This document shows positions 28,761-42,300 of a stretch of DNA of 64,000 nucleotides, in pieces. This DNA comes from Pagrus major (taxonomy: Eukaryota > Chordata > Actinopteri > Spariformes > Sparidae). The position numbers and the translations under genes are program-made. The stretch is from NCBI RefSeq assembly GCF_040436345.1, contig NC_133223.1, forward strand, positions 30,057,493 through 30,121,492, given 5' to 3'. Position 1 is the first letter of the stretch, and each line of letters opens with the position of its first letter. The notes under the pieces were generated by a model, which made no database searches, was not told the origin of the DNA, and saw nothing but the letters and a program-made list of their open reading frames with translations.

Positions 28761-29647
28761 CATCGCTGTCCACGTTCCTCAAACTTGCAGTCATTATTCT
28801 TAATGTTTTCCAGGTTTTGAGACCAAAGAGGAGCTCCTGTTCTCATTTTTGTCTTGTTTTCAGTGCAGGCAACGCAACCTTTCCACCCCCTTTAATAAAG
28901 CCTGTAAAAATCACTCTACAAGCACATATGGGTTGTGTGTGAACACACAGTCCTGCAGTGGAGCCTCCAGTCCTTGTAGAAAGCAGGTCTTAAAGTTAAC
29001 ACCTGTTGCTTTTTTATCCACATTTCATATCTTGTTCTGCTTTTGTGTTTTATTATGTATAACTTTTATTATTATTGCAAATGTTGAAAGCTAAACTTAT
29101 TCAGATTCAACAAAGAGTTTCGATGAGTTGATTCAATGCTGGATTCAGTTCCTGTAAAAAGTTACGCCCTAAACCTAAAAGTTGTCTTTCATAGCTCACT
29201 GACATGAACGGAAAAACAGCTTACATCCTCGGACAATGGTTAGAAGTAACATTTCGTGTAGTAACATGAAGTGAAGTTGCATGTCAATAACCTAAAACAG
29301 GACAAAACCACCTGACAGCTCCTTTGACTCCACTGCAGCACTTTGTGGTCGGACTGACCTGGAGATGGGAGCGACTCTCTGACCACCCGCAGTTAAACAT
29401 GACATGTTGCAACAGCACTCACCAGCCAGAGGGACATCGCCGAGCTCTCTTTGAACACACCTGGGGCGGTAATTCCCTTTTCACAGATCCGCGGCTTTCT
29501 CCAACACCGAGCAAGCTTTTCTGGGATTAACTAGGACTGTGTTATTGTCCCCTCAAAGTTGGGCGCACTGACCAAAAGAGAGCCTCACAGTCTGGCCCTT
29601 ATCCTGACATACTTCCTGAGCTGCATTGTTAGCAAGGAGAGAGGAAA

Positions 29648-29667
29648 CACACACACACACACACAGT
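29648..29667. repeat. (AC)n microsatellite
   Basis: Short pure AC run of about 20 bp. Confidence 0.8.
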
Positions 29668-30377
29668 ATGGAAAGCCAGTGTCAGGAGATCAGAACATGG
29701 AAAGTGAGAACACCAGGAGCTGTTGTTTGCTCTCTGAGATTTTTCTGTTTCTTGTACTTCAGCCAAGGTCAGTGTTGAAGCCACACACAGAGAGGGAGTT
29801 GCTTTTTATGACCATCGAGTTCTGGCTCTCTGTTTTCGGGTTTCGAGACCAAATAAACGCAGAAGAAGAGCTTTCAGTGTAGCCAACGCAACGTCCCCTT
29901 CTTCTTAAAAGAAAGCAAATGACTCCATATATTGGAGGAGGTGGCGGCTGAGGTGAAGAGGTCGCCCCTTTGCAACCAAGTAACTCCAAACTAAACGGTC
30001 CCCTCTATTGTTTTGTTTTAAACAGACACTTAATGGAAGCCAGCTCAGACCTGACAGATTCATTGCCGCTCGTCCATGAGCGTGGAGAGGACTTAGGAAG
30101 CAGAGCATGCAGGGTAAGAAACAGGAGAAGCATCAGACGGACATTAACGTCCCTCAGGTTTACTCTTCTCCTCTCCACACGACTTTTACAAGGTTTTGAA
30201 GAAAGAAGAGATATTTACTTTGCCGGAGATGAAACACGGCAGCAGCCTGCTCGCCTCAGACTGTTAGCTGAACGTACACACACGTTTAAAGTTCCCTGAT
30301 CCGAGAGGCATGATTCAATCCTGCCACACATGTTCCTCATTAACTAATTATTCACAATCCACGAGCAGAGGAGCAGA

Positions 30378-30500
30378 GGTGGGGAGTAACAAAGTACAAG
30401 TGCTTTTATTTTTCTGACAACTTTTGACTTTTCATCCTGACATTTGACACACAAGTATCTGAACTTTCTCCTCCTAACATTTTCAAAACAGGCTCGTTAC
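30378..30500 (+). repeat. Dispersed repeat copy (GGTGGGGAGTAACAAAG...)
   Basis: AGGTGGGGAGTAACAAAGTA...TTTTCTGACAACTTTTGAC...TGAACTTTCTCCTCCTAACA is parallel to the 26.76-kb copy, including the TTTCTGACAAC phrase. Confidence 0.55.
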
Positions 30501-31064
30501 TTTAGTTTTAATGCATTTAAGGGGAACCGCCTTCCCAACATCGACATAAAAGATGGGAAAAAAATGAAAATAATCGCAGTTCCCTCCAAAACCAGTCGAT
30601 TGATCGTCTTTGTGCACACAGGGTAAGAAAGGGATATCTGGAAGTGCAGCTGCAAGCTATCAGTGAACTAGCTTTGCATCTCTTAAGTGTTGTTTTTTGT
30701 CTCTGAACACGCACGAGTCAGATCTGCAGACACAGATCGATGAGAGCTCATTGATTTCAGAATCAAAATCATGACAACCCCTGTTCCAAACACTGTTCAT
30801 CCATCTCCTTGATTAGTAATAATTGGTATCAGCCCTTAAAAAAAGCATATTGGTCCAAACCTAACATGTGTAACAATAAACTTCAGTTTCATAAAGATAC
30901 AAAGTGCTTCACATAAAATTAAAACTGTATAAAACAGCTGTAAAACAAACTCCCATTGTTACAACCTGAGAATGTTTCTGTCCATACATGTGTTGTGGAT
31001 CGAGGGATTCCAACTCTGTGTGTATTGTAAAGACTGTGAAGCCCTGAGCCAAAACCATATAGGG

Positions 31065-31240
31065 TTCATTCTTCCTAAAGCCCTTCACAAACCCCCCTCA
31101 GCTGGATCAAAGTCTGCGCTGTGTGCTTAGGTTTTAACATGGGGGGGGGGGGGTTTTTACTTTCTGGCCGATTGTTATCGCTCCTCAGAGTGCTAAGCCA
31201 TGAGCGAGGCCTCCGTGAGCGCCGCTGCCAAGAGGAGTGT
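31065..31240 (+). repeat. Dispersed repeat, copy 1 of 2
   Basis: Shares an ordered series of blocks with 42812-42972: TTCATTCTTC..GAAGCCC-like, CCCCTCAGCTGGATCAAAG, CTGTGTGCTTAGGTTTTAAC, TTTTTACTTTCTGGCCGATT, and TGAGCGCCGCTG. Interrupted by a G12 run (31141-31152). Confidence 0.65.
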
Positions 31241-32275
31241 CTGAATATCTGAGTGCTGTGTGAGTAGTCCTCCCTGCCATGTGCTCTGGGGATCAGGCAG
31301 AGGCATGGGTCTAAATTGGAAGCGCATGTTGCGTGAGCTCACACTTGTCATTTCTGATTAAACCACATGAACACCAAGTTACAGCCGAGTACGTATAACT
31401 GCTGCAGGTTTTAACAAATCACAACACTGACCGCCCCCTGCTGGCCTCTTCACCACCATCACCAAAGAAAAGTCCACACCATATCTGTAAACACGGTGCC
31501 TCGGATAAACCCTCAGGGACTCTTCTTCACACAGGAGAGTAACCAGTGTAATCACTAAATCCCTTAAACATTTATTTAGCTGCTCGCAGGCCGAGTTCAG
31601 TCGTTTCGGAGAGGATTTCCAAGAAACATCAGAGCATTACTCACAAATTAGAACATCCTTTGGGAGCACATGGAGTCGACGCATTCCACATGTGCGAGGG
31701 ATGATGAAGTATGTGGGATAATGCTGGCAGATTATTAAAGATGATAGGCAAAATTACAGAGTAATCCCTGAAGATTTACAGTTTGTGTGGACACAATCCC
31801 GGGATGATGACTAATAAAGTCAGACTGAAACATAAACGAGGGCACAAATGTTTGAACAACTGCACGAAATGCTGTGGTTGCGAGCTCCGAGCATCAAGAT
31901 GCGATTAGCCGCTGATCCAGGTTTGATCATCACAAAGCGGCACATACAGTATCTCCTCTGGAGCTCACAGGCTGAATGGCATCTGCAGACCTTCTGTATC
32001 TTCCTTCAGGTCTTTCTTCCAGTTGGACAGATATCTCCTCAGTGACGATTTTTCTGGGAGGCATCTTTCACAAAAGTGATTTGCGAGCATCGTTCACATG
32101 GTGGCAGTGTCACAATAAGAGGATCGCTGACAAATTGTAGAAACATTTTTGAGTAATACTGAGCTCACAGCTGTTCTTGTGTGGGTCACAAGTATGTACT
32201 TTAATTTTACGAGTGGAGGAAATTATCTCATGTAGCAAATTAGGGGAAACAGATGTAATAAACCAGCTTGATCTT

Positions 32276-32358
32276 CACGCTCAGCTCTCTCTTTCCCACT
32301 AAAAGGTCACTCAGAGTCTCTGAGTGACCTTTTAGTGGGAAAGAGAGAGCTGAGCGTG
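32276..32358. repeat. Perfect 83-bp palindrome (41-bp arms, 1-nt centre)
   Basis: The arms 32276-32316 and 32318-32358 are exact reverse complements around T32317; the arm begins CACGCTCAGCTCTCTCTTTC. There are no mismatches, so it would form a long hairpin or cruciform. No transposon-like internal domain or target duplication is seen. Confidence 0.95.
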
Positions 32359-32368
32359 TCGTGAACTG

Positions 32369-32395
32369 TCGTGTCTTTAGAGTCTAAAGACACGA
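32369..32395. repeat. Perfect 27-bp palindrome (13-bp arms, 1-nt centre)
   Basis: TCGTGTCTTTAGA, G, TCTAAAGACACGA. It begins 11 bp after the end of the 83-bp palindrome and has the same one-base-centre geometry. Confidence 0.95.
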
Positions 32396-32399
32396 TACT

Positions 32400-32680
32400 G
32401 ATCACTAACAGTAATCGACCGATATATCAGCGGGCTGATATTATCAGAATTGGGGAATCTGTTATCCAATTTGAGGCAATATGAAATTTTTTTTTGAGAT
32501 TATAATTAGGGCTGGGAATCTTTGAAAAAAAAAAAAACATCGATAAAGAAAGTTACAGAACAAATCCAATCCAATGAAATCCATTTTAACACAAGATTGC
32601 GTAACACATGTACACGCACATGCACATTTTAACTCCACAATATCTGCATCGCCCCCAAAAATCAGTATCGGTCTGGCTCT
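32400..32680. repeat. Probable decayed dispersed repeats
   Basis: AATCGACCGATATATCAGCGGGCTGATATTATC and TAGGGCTGGGAATCTTTGAA are openings of two familiar fish repeat families. Borders are unclear. Confidence 0.4.
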
Positions 32681-35600
32681 AATAATAATGTCAGGTTATA
32701 CTGGCTGTGCTGTACACTTGCTTGATTATGATTGAATGTTACTAGTCAGCTGGCAGCCAAACAGCTGATAAATGATCCAGTTACTGTAAAGCAGGCATGA
32801 AAATCTGCAGCCAATCAGCTAATGTAAGCACAACATCAGCGTTCTGCCTGAACTAACGCACGACAGCTCAGACTTTTAAATAAGTCTGTGTTGTTTTTTT
32901 CTGTATTTGCAAAGGATCTGTCCTCTTTGTATCATGTTAGGAGCTGAATGACTTTAAAATGGGCAACCGGGATTAGGGTTCTTCATAGTCCTTTCTCCTG
33001 CAGTGTTATGTCTTACAGTTAAAGGGATACTACGCAGGATTTTCTTGTAAAACAATGTATAGACTCAGATAAAAAACAGAAAGTGTGTGTCAGGGCCTTC
33101 AGCCTGTATTTTCTTGAATATTTTGCCGTCTTCAGAACGTTTCTGTGCGTCAGCGATTCTGTAGCAAGATCGTTTAAACAGCAAACGACAAATACTGCAT
33201 CGTTTGACTTTAAAGTTACTTATTGTAAGGATTTGGGTTTATGGCAAAGACTAAATTTAAATTAGTTTAGTTTCAGATTAAAGTTTAGATTTAAATAGAG
33301 GTTAATGTTAATGAGAGGGTCAGGGAAAGATTTTATAGGAAGCAAACAATGTCTTTAAAAGGTAGTTAGACAAAAGTGTGTGTGTGTATAAGCCGTTGTG
33401 TGTGGTAGCGGTAGTGAGGACACACCGCCTGTCAGCTTCAGACGGGATACACCCACCGAACACGGAGCTGAATGTCTTCACGGCACCAGCCGTAACCCAT
33501 GGTGACGGTGAGCCTGCCCACTAGCCGGGCATTATGCAAATGTAAATCACGCTCGACTGGCCACAAGACAGTGTGTGTGTCCATCGCACGGCTTCACATT
33601 TCACCCAAACTTTATTGGTGCCAGTGGCCTTTTGTCTGCTTTAATTGAATTAACTTCTCAGAAACGGACCTTGTTACAGGAGAGCGATGGGACATTACGC
33701 AGCCGTCACCTCGGCATGGGAGCTTTTAACTGTGTTGACATTGGAAACATTCAGTGCTCTCGAAGAAAAGGAGCTTCTCCTTTTGAACGTTTTATAACTC
33801 GGTATCATTTGCTTTTAAGGAGCTACATGAATAAATTCGTCACAGCCTCAGAACATAATGGATGAGTAAATAAGGAATCACCGTTGAAAGACTCGTTCCT
33901 GTCACTTTCTGTCATGTGTTACAATCACGTTTTCATACTTCCTACTTCCTAGAGGACACGAGGGAGGAAAAAACAGATTCTGTGTTGTAGCGAGGAACTT
34001 TTATGTTCTCTCGCAAAACTTTGTTTTCTTTACTTATTTGTTTTCTCACCGAGTGTGTCCCAGATCTCTCATTTTACGCTTTCCCCCCAGTTTCCCTTAT
34101 CCTCGTCTTTTAGCGCACATTCACAAGGAACTTTTAGTAATCATTCTGGTGGCGCACAGGTACGTCATAGTTTCTGACAACGATACAGCTGCTGTCAGGG
34201 AAACCATGGCAACTCTGACTCACTGGGATGCGCTCTGGAGAGCCGTGGGCCACACTCGGTGAGGAAAAGTGAAGTAGTGAGAAGAACAAATGCAAAAGTT
34301 TCTGTGGAGAACGAAATGCAAAGTTTTGCGCAAGAACGCAAAGTTTCTTGGGGGAGCTCAAAAGTGTTTACCTGTGTTTTCCTCCCTCATGTCAAGCCGA
34401 GGGGTTTTGTAGGTTCCAGTTATTTTAACAGGGCAAACATCATTCCAGTCCACAGAGAAAGGTGTTATTAAAGCTCTTGAAACTGATTTTCTCATTCAGC
34501 GTCTAAAGTTAGAACGGTAGGATTATTTCATAGGGAGTTCAGCATTTTAAATCAAAACATACTGACGGAGGTCCCAATGGTTCAGATCCTTGTAATGAAG
34601 AGTTTCTTTGGAAACATGATGATGTCATTGTCAAGAACAATGTGAAAAACTGGAAATGTGTTTGGGTGACGACGGTACAGAGCCATATCCTCACCTTGTT
34701 TTTAAATTTAAGGCTATAGTGAAAAGAAAGACACTTACCTGAGTTTAATTATATTTATATCTAATCTAACAATATGATACAATTCATGCACATTACTGCA
34801 TAATCTATCATTTTTATAGCACTGATTAGGTCACCTTTTATATCTGCTGACATTTGTGAGCGATTATGTGAGTAAATAACAGTTTATAATGTAGAAAAGG
34901 TCGTTGGCAATGTCCCCATCTGCTGGTTAAAAAGCACGGTATCATTCAAATCAAACTCTTGTTACAGTCATGAGCTCCACTTTGAACTTCCCGATGCATT
35001 TAAGAAAACCGTCTTCAGATAAAATACTGCACTCTGTCATTGTTTTGGCTACACGCCGCAGGTCGAGAGAAGGAATGTATTCTCTGTTTACTGGTTGTCT
35101 TCCTTTATCCTTTCATGTCTGCTTGTCCCCGGTCAACACAGCAGAGACCCACCCAGACGCCGAGCAAACACCGTCACGTGGTTTTTTCCTGCAGATAAAA
35201 GAGCTCTGGAAATTCAAATGTTTGGCCATGTCTGAGATAATGCGAGGCAAACAAGTTTCCGTCATCTTGATGTGTTTGATTTTTGTGCAGTTACAGACTT
35301 GAACGGGCTTGAATTAAACAACAAATGATCTATGGTGCTCAAAGCGCGGCTGGTATTTCAGCTAGATGTGTTCCAAGTAATTTGTCTCAGTCGAGCCAGC
35401 AGAAGTTTCTAATTTATTGTTTGGGGACATTTCAGAAAGTTATGGACTAAATTTTCACACTGAAACATTTCAGTGATGTTGTGGTTTGTTGGAACTAAGT
35501 CCTGACCAGGAACACGTGTCGGGTTGGGTCCAAACTACAGTCTAATTCGATGACGTTGGGCCTCATTGTCCTTTTGTGGGTTTCTGGTCTCTGTTTCATT

Positions 35601-36109
35601 ATATCTGACACTCAAGTGGATCCGAGCAGACTCGCTACAGAACAGTGCAGTGCAGGAAAAATCACGTTTTACTAGACTTTTGCCAGATTGGGTCTGATGA
35701 TCCTCCGACTAGGGCCGTCACTTTTTATTCAAAATCTGAACTACTATTCTAACAAGTGGACAAAATGAGCATTTGATCTGAAATCATACAGTGAAATGAA
35801 ACGTTTCACTCTGTATGTGCAACAGACGATGGCTTGTAGTCATTCAAAGAAGACACTGTCTGCATGACCCACTACATGCCCTGCACTATCAATAAACAAG
35901 GCCATTGTTTGTATCGAGTGTCATGCTAAGCATTTCCGGCACATGACACATGGACTCTAAACCATGGATAGAGAAATAGTGGATTGAGGTAAAGCTGTTT
36001 GCTGACTGTAAAATGTAACTGCATTAGCTTGTCACTTAGCTCATGCATGCATTATAAGGCACGTTTGATTATTCTTTTGATATGCAGATAACTGTTAAAC
36101 TTGTGCAAA

Positions 36110-36356
36110 TGGTCTTGCATTTCTATAAAGCTTCTCTGGTCTACTGACAGCTCAAAGTGCTTTACAAAACTTGTGACAAGACAATCCTTCATTGACGGTA
36201 GAGGCTGCCATGCAAGGTGCCTCCCTGCTCATCAGGAGCAACTTTGGGGTTCAGTGTCTTGCTCAAGGACACTTGGACATGCAGCCAGGGAATCAAACCG
36301 GCGATCTTCTGTTTACTGGACGACCCGCTTCACCTCCTGAGCCACAGCCACCCAGT
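36110..36356 (-). mobile_element. tRNA-derived SINE
   Basis: On the minus strand the 5' part reads GGCTGTGGCTCAGGAGGTGA...GCCGGTTTGATTCCCTGG, with recognisable pol III A-box (TGGCTCAGGAGG) and B-box (GGTTTGATTCC). This is followed by a conserved fish SINE body (GTGTCCTTGAGCAAGACACT) and a 3' part like AAAGCACTTTGAGC near 36150. Too diverged to be a functional tRNA gene. Confidence 0.75.
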
Positions 36357-39300
36357 GCCAATTTGTTTAAATAGTAACTGTAATGTGATTACTGAATTTA
36401 GGAACAGTAATGTGTTACACTACTTCATTACAGACAAATGTAATGTGATTACAGTAATGCTATCTAATGCATTACACCCAACACTGGACCTGTATACCAA
36501 TATCAACACATCAGCAATAAGCTATACTGGTTGTTTCATTAGTGTAGTTCTGAACCATATCTTTACGCTGTTCACATGAAGTTTTATTATGCGGCTCTTT
36601 TTAAATGTGCACGGGACAAAGACAACTGTATGTATCATCCTCATTATAAATACTCACCAAAGAGAGGCAGCAATTAGGGTTGAATGACGGCAGCAATAAA
36701 GTATCGAGCATGAAAGGCCTTTCAGTCTTAACACAGACCTCGTTTCTTACGTTCTATATGGACTTTCCCAGACTGCATGAATAGCATATTGGATTACCTA
36801 AATTGAGGGGTTTTACCCTTTAAGCCCACTTCATTTTACATTACATTAGTCACAGAAGTTCTGAGAACATAATCTGCTACTACTTTGCCTCCTGCGTGCC
36901 TGTCTGCCTTGGCAAGTCTTCCCGGCATGACTATGAAAATAGCCTGAATACCTCGGCATCATTGTGTTGTGTTGTCAAGAGCCGTTCACAACCGTGTAAC
37001 TCAGGTTTGAAACTTTCCTCGGGTGTGCGAGTTATATTCTTCCTGACAAAATAGGGTGGCTAGATTACATATCACTGTGCTATCACTGTGACACCAACTT
37101 GACCTGCACTGTACGGCAGTCAAAGGAGAGTGTTGTGAAATGCATACCTCCTCACATGTAGTGACTAAAGTCTAATGCATCCTTCAGAAAACGCTTAGAA
37201 ATAAATGTTGCACATTTGGACATAAGGGTGTTTATTTAAATAAATATTTGCTCTGTAATTGATATTTAATCTCAGGAGCAAAGCATGACATCAGCGTTAA
37301 TGAAACATACACACTCAAAATGTTTCACTGCTGTACTTTATCTGTCCTGAAAGGTTGGGCTCCCCTCGTCAGAGATAACAGTAATGGACCCGGCAGTCTC
37401 TAGTTAGATAAAGTGCCTTTAAACGGTATTAAATGAAACAGGTCAAGCTGTTTTTTAATGGCTGCACTATCAGTTAGCAGCTCCCTCCACCGCAACACTG
37501 TTACTTATCACTTCACTGGATGACATTCCTGCGATCTCTTTGTCATTTTGTGCGATTGTCTGGTGTCTTATATTACCGCTAAGCCCCACCGTGGACAATC
37601 CCACAACACCTGCCATCTGCCTTCTGAAGTTCAGACTCGGAGATTGGTATTCACAGGATACCATGTAGTCGCCAAACTACACGCCAAGGCACTCGTTCGC
37701 ACTACCCTGAAAGAAAGCTGTCAACAAAAGTCTTGGATTGTTGTTGTTAATTGCAGGAAATCTTCACTGCACCATAGCATGAAATCGCCATTGAATTTTA
37801 AATAATACCAGAACAAGTGTTGAGATGATCTTTTTTCATCAAAAAAAAAAAAAAAGAAGAAAAGGTAGAATGAGTTCAAATTTATTTTGAAGAGCTAACA
37901 AATCTGACGAGCTAACGACAGTGACAAGCTAACGTAAGCAACATGCTAATGTAGGTGACAAACATTGTTTAATATAATAATAAACTTTTATTTTGAGGAT
38001 GTTACTGTGCAAATCATGCATCATCTGGTGAGACCAGGCTGGACAAATCATGGTTCTTCATCACACTGATGCTAAATAAAACTTACTGTATAAATCCAAT
38101 GCCATCTATACAGCAGCCCTGCCCAGTAATTTACAGCATCGCATGCAATATTTAATACAACCAGAGATATTATAGGGACAGCCATGAACATATAAAAAGA
38201 TATGGCTAAATCTGGAGACAAATTCTGATCACCTCATGTTATGTATCATTTTATCGCCTTATATTCGTGTGAGAAAAAAATAGAATCAGTGTATTTTCAG
38301 CTTTGGTGTGAACACAGCCTTGGGGACACCGTAAATAAACTCCCAGCCTGTGTGTAAGATATAAATGTGCGGCACGCCGTTGACGCTTGTGTAGGATTTC
38401 AGGCGTGTGCGACACATGTGCAGCATCGGGTCCAAGAGTGTGATTTAATTAAAGATTCCTTTAGGAGGCGACACACCCGCTCTCATTAACAGGGATCAGG
38501 ACGGGAACGTGGAACATGTGCGTTTTTTTTTTATGGAGGGATATTGAGTTTCTACTCCTGTTCTACTAATAATAACGGCATGACAAACTTTCTCTCCAGA
38601 ACAATCAACTGTTGTGTCCCCCCTGTGTTATCTTTAGGACACTGGAGACATGTAAAGAGAAGAGTTACGTTTCTCCAAAAACATTAATCAAGAAGTTCAC
38701 AGTGGACGCATTTCCATCAGCGTGGAGATTAGTCATATGTTTATCCAGTGAGTCCTTTATTTTCTGCACAGCTTTGCACGTGACAGTGAGTAATCTATAT
38801 GTTTATTGGACACTTAATGGTCACATTTCATGAAGCCCATTACGTTTCCCCTCCCAGTCCAGCGAGAAACCGCATTCCAGTGCAAATACCTATGAAATTC
38901 CTCCACAGTGGAATGCCTAAGTGTGCAAACCTATCCTTTTAAAAGCAGTGAGGGCGAACTAGCAACAATGATCTGCCTCAGCTTGTTACAAGCATCGGTG
39001 CAAAATAGAGAGCGAGAGAAAAAAAAAAACCTGGGGTCTTTCTTCCTGTGTGTATTCAGAGTAAATGCAGCATGTCAAAGGGGGGATTTATTACGTCCCC
39101 AAAGAAAAACATTCTCCCGATGATGAAAACATGATTGGGCGACCTGGGTAGCCCAGCCTAACTTCTGCTCCACTGTCACAGTAATTACCCTTGGAGCCCT
39201 GTGGCATCCGACCTTGGTGAAAAACACCCCGGGAAAAAAGAAGAGCCACAAATATCAACAAAAGACACATTTTGAGGCGAAGGGGATGCGACCTGGGAGA

Positions 39301-42300
39301 GCCGAGCTCCCTGTCCATCACTCGGAAGTGTTGTGAATGGCTACAAAGGCCCCCAGAGTGAGACTTTGTGGGATTTGGACGTTGCCAAGAGCAAATGCCA
39401 CGTCGTCCTTGCCAAGTATTAGGAAAAAGACAAGAAAATCCCCCCACACGTAGAGAAATATCAACAAAACTGCAGCATAAAGGCCACATTCACGGGTACA
39501 CAAAGCCATAGAGGCTGGACGGTAGAGGGCTAACAGAGTGTATTATGTTGCCACAAGGTCTGAGGCTGAGGTGGAAGTTAGGCCTCCGCTTTACATTCCA
39601 AGAAAAGGGGCACACAACCGTGACTCTGGGGGGAAAATACAGTTGCCCTGCGCCTTAATCTATCATCCTGACTGTCATTCTATCCACTGTGCATTGCCAA
39701 GTGAATTAAAGACACTTTAAGAAGCTCAATGAACGCCTTTTGTATCCCATTATCTTCCCTTTCCGCGGGCTTTGTGGGCAGCGTCACGCATCACCGAATC
39801 AGTAATGTCTTGAAAAGGCTGTTTGGAAAAGAAATATCCGCTCATCGGATTCACACATCCTGTGACCACGAAGCATTGAAAGTAAAGGCGTTGACTTCCA
39901 AAAAGGCTCAAATTATCGGACGATTCCATGCAAGTACTTGGCTCGAGACGAAGAATTCCTCCTCAATTTATTTTCATTTTTAACTGTTGAGACTTGTGTG
40001 TCCTTATCTGAAGCTCATGTCAACAAATGTCTGATGGGTTCTGAATAAGGATGGGGATTGATAAGATTTTTATTGATGCAACAATAGGAGTGTTCACGCA
40101 CGAAAAGGGTAAGGAAAATATTCATGTGACTGCTCTCAGTGTCACTTTCGCCTGATGAAGAGCCGGTTTGCTCGAAACGTCAGTACTTTGGTGCGTTGAA
40201 TACTTTGAATTTTGGAGCCCTGCGGTGTGTGAGCTGCTGTTTTGTTACATGTTTGAACATTTTATTGATATCTGTGTCATTCTGCATACTGGTCCAATTC
40301 TTTATCGATTTGCTCACCGAGTCCTGATCAATTTTTGGCGGTAGCCTGAGAACTAGCGGGAGCAACCATCTGTCTGTCATCTAAAATGGATGAAATGAGA
40401 GGATATTTACTGCAGGATTTGTTTTCATTTAGGTTTTCTTAGTAAATAAATAAATAAATCTGTTAAGCCTGCCTGCGTGGCGCTAATGTTATTGCAGCAG
40501 GATATTTTCCCCGCTAATGGAGGTGCTGCTTGATTAGGAAGCTGAAGACCTGAAGCTGAATTATCCAATCCCCTAAAGGTCTGTTGGGACGGATGTAGAG
40601 TAGAAGACAAACCAGTTAAAAGTGTGAGAAATCATAATAGTTGCTTGGTCAGGGCTGGTTTAACCTGCTGGGAGCAGCATGTGAGAGAGGTTTACCACAT
40701 CAAGACTGACAGATGCAGGTAAGTAGACAATCAAACTCTACAATAACTTAACTCTTTGATATCTCCTCTTATTGTCTGAATCGTCATTGTCAAGATAAAT
40801 ACGATTGCGGCCTCCTCTGCCCTGACTGTCATGTGAAGAAGAGGTCTATTAAAAGAAGCTTCCTCCTCTGAGATAAAAGGTTAAATTCCTGTGTGCACGG
40901 GCACTAACAGGTAAAATGACAGGGGTTAACCTTGCTGAGGCATCACAACCCTCTCCCGGGTCAAGCGCACACTGGGCACCTCTCCACAGAGGAACACACA
41001 GAGAGGGTCTTGTTCTGCGGCCCATGTGCGGGTCAGCGCCGGCAGGTAGGAGTGAAATGATAGGCCTCCCCAGAGACGCAGCACAGAGGACACACTGTTT
41101 CCACACAGCTAAAGCATCCACTGGAATGCAATATGGGGCGGCAGGTAACTTTCAGTTCACCGCATACCTTTATCGAAAATCTTCAAATCCCAGGAAAGCC
41201 CCCGTCTGCCGTCTGACACTTTGGTGGGAATTCAGAAACAGAGGCAGATAGAGAGCGGGACCTGACAGGCATCAAACTGGAAACAGGATTAGTTTCTTAA
41301 AGGAGGGAGAGTCGGCGGTGCTCCTTATGTTGGTCTGCTCGTTACTTGAAACCCACTGAGGGCTGGCAAACAGATACCTGACCTAGATATTGAAATTTGA
41401 TATGGTTTTAAATTCAAAATGGTCGTTATCGTCACCATCATGTTCATGTGTAACAGTGAAGATAACTGTGCTTCTAGTGTACAGCTTTTATAAAAAACAT
41501 AAAAATCCAAAAACACGACTCAGTTCGAGTACAGCCTCACATATCTGCTCACATGGGTGTGGACTCTTAGCCTTGTTTACATGAATCTAATAGAAGACTA
41601 CATAGACTTCATTTATACAGAGTAACTTTATCTCAAGACCAATAAAATGTACTTAAAATGCCTCACACGCCTCCCTCTGATGCTGCTGCTGCAACAGAAA
41701 CAGAGGGTCAATATACCATCAGCTTATCAGGTTAATATGTTGAACGCGTTGGCACAACTTTCCTGCTTCATATACAGCAGCAGACGTTTGAACGTGAGCA
41801 TCGCATTGGAGTCCAATCCACTCCTGATTTCTCTCTGGTCTTCGTCTGCCAAGTATCTGAGCTCCTTGGGTGTGTTCTCACTTATTTTAAAACAGAAAAT
41901 TTAAAAGTCAATGAAAAGACAGATGTGGCTCGAAATAGATGGGGATTTTCTCTAAATTTGGCAGTACGAATCGAGATGAAGACACCTGTGTAAGTTAACC
42001 TCCTAATGTGTAACTCAATTTCAATGTACAGAGACAAAGAAAATAAAGAACTGTAAAAAAAAAAAAAAAAGGTAGATCTCTGCATACTTTGCTAGCTAGC
42101 AACAGCTAATGCCTGTATAGTTGGTATGTTGGTTTTCATAGATGGAAAAAAAAACATTCCAACAGTCAAATTTGGGAAATCCTGTAATACAAGGTGAAAA
42201 TTCACATTGTGTGAATATTAATCTTGCCGTGGTAGTCGGTGTTACACAGTGTTCTCGCATACAGCAATTACATTACTTGCCCACCGTTGCCGATTGTTGT

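Larger units (their letters stand above)
22990..31064. other. No gene recognised
   Basis: Includes a pyrimidine-rich block just upstream of the candidate exon (about 23030-23070), a G10 run near 23419, two decayed repeats and otherwise unassigned single-copy sequence. The block at 25.96-26.35 kb is repeat-free and could be conserved non-coding DNA. Confidence 0.5.

Noticed and set aside
32276..32358. microRNA or small-RNA hairpin
   Set aside because: A one-base centre and completely perfect 41-bp arms do not resemble a pre-miRNA, which has a terminal loop and mismatches.
36290..36356. Possible tRNA gene
   Set aside because: A and B boxes are present but the cloverleaf is not intact and a SINE body follows; it is a tRNA-derived SINE head.
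39091..39489. 132-codon minus-strand open frame
   Set aside because: No recognisable domain, no supporting splice sites, and overlapping frames of similar length; consistent with chance.
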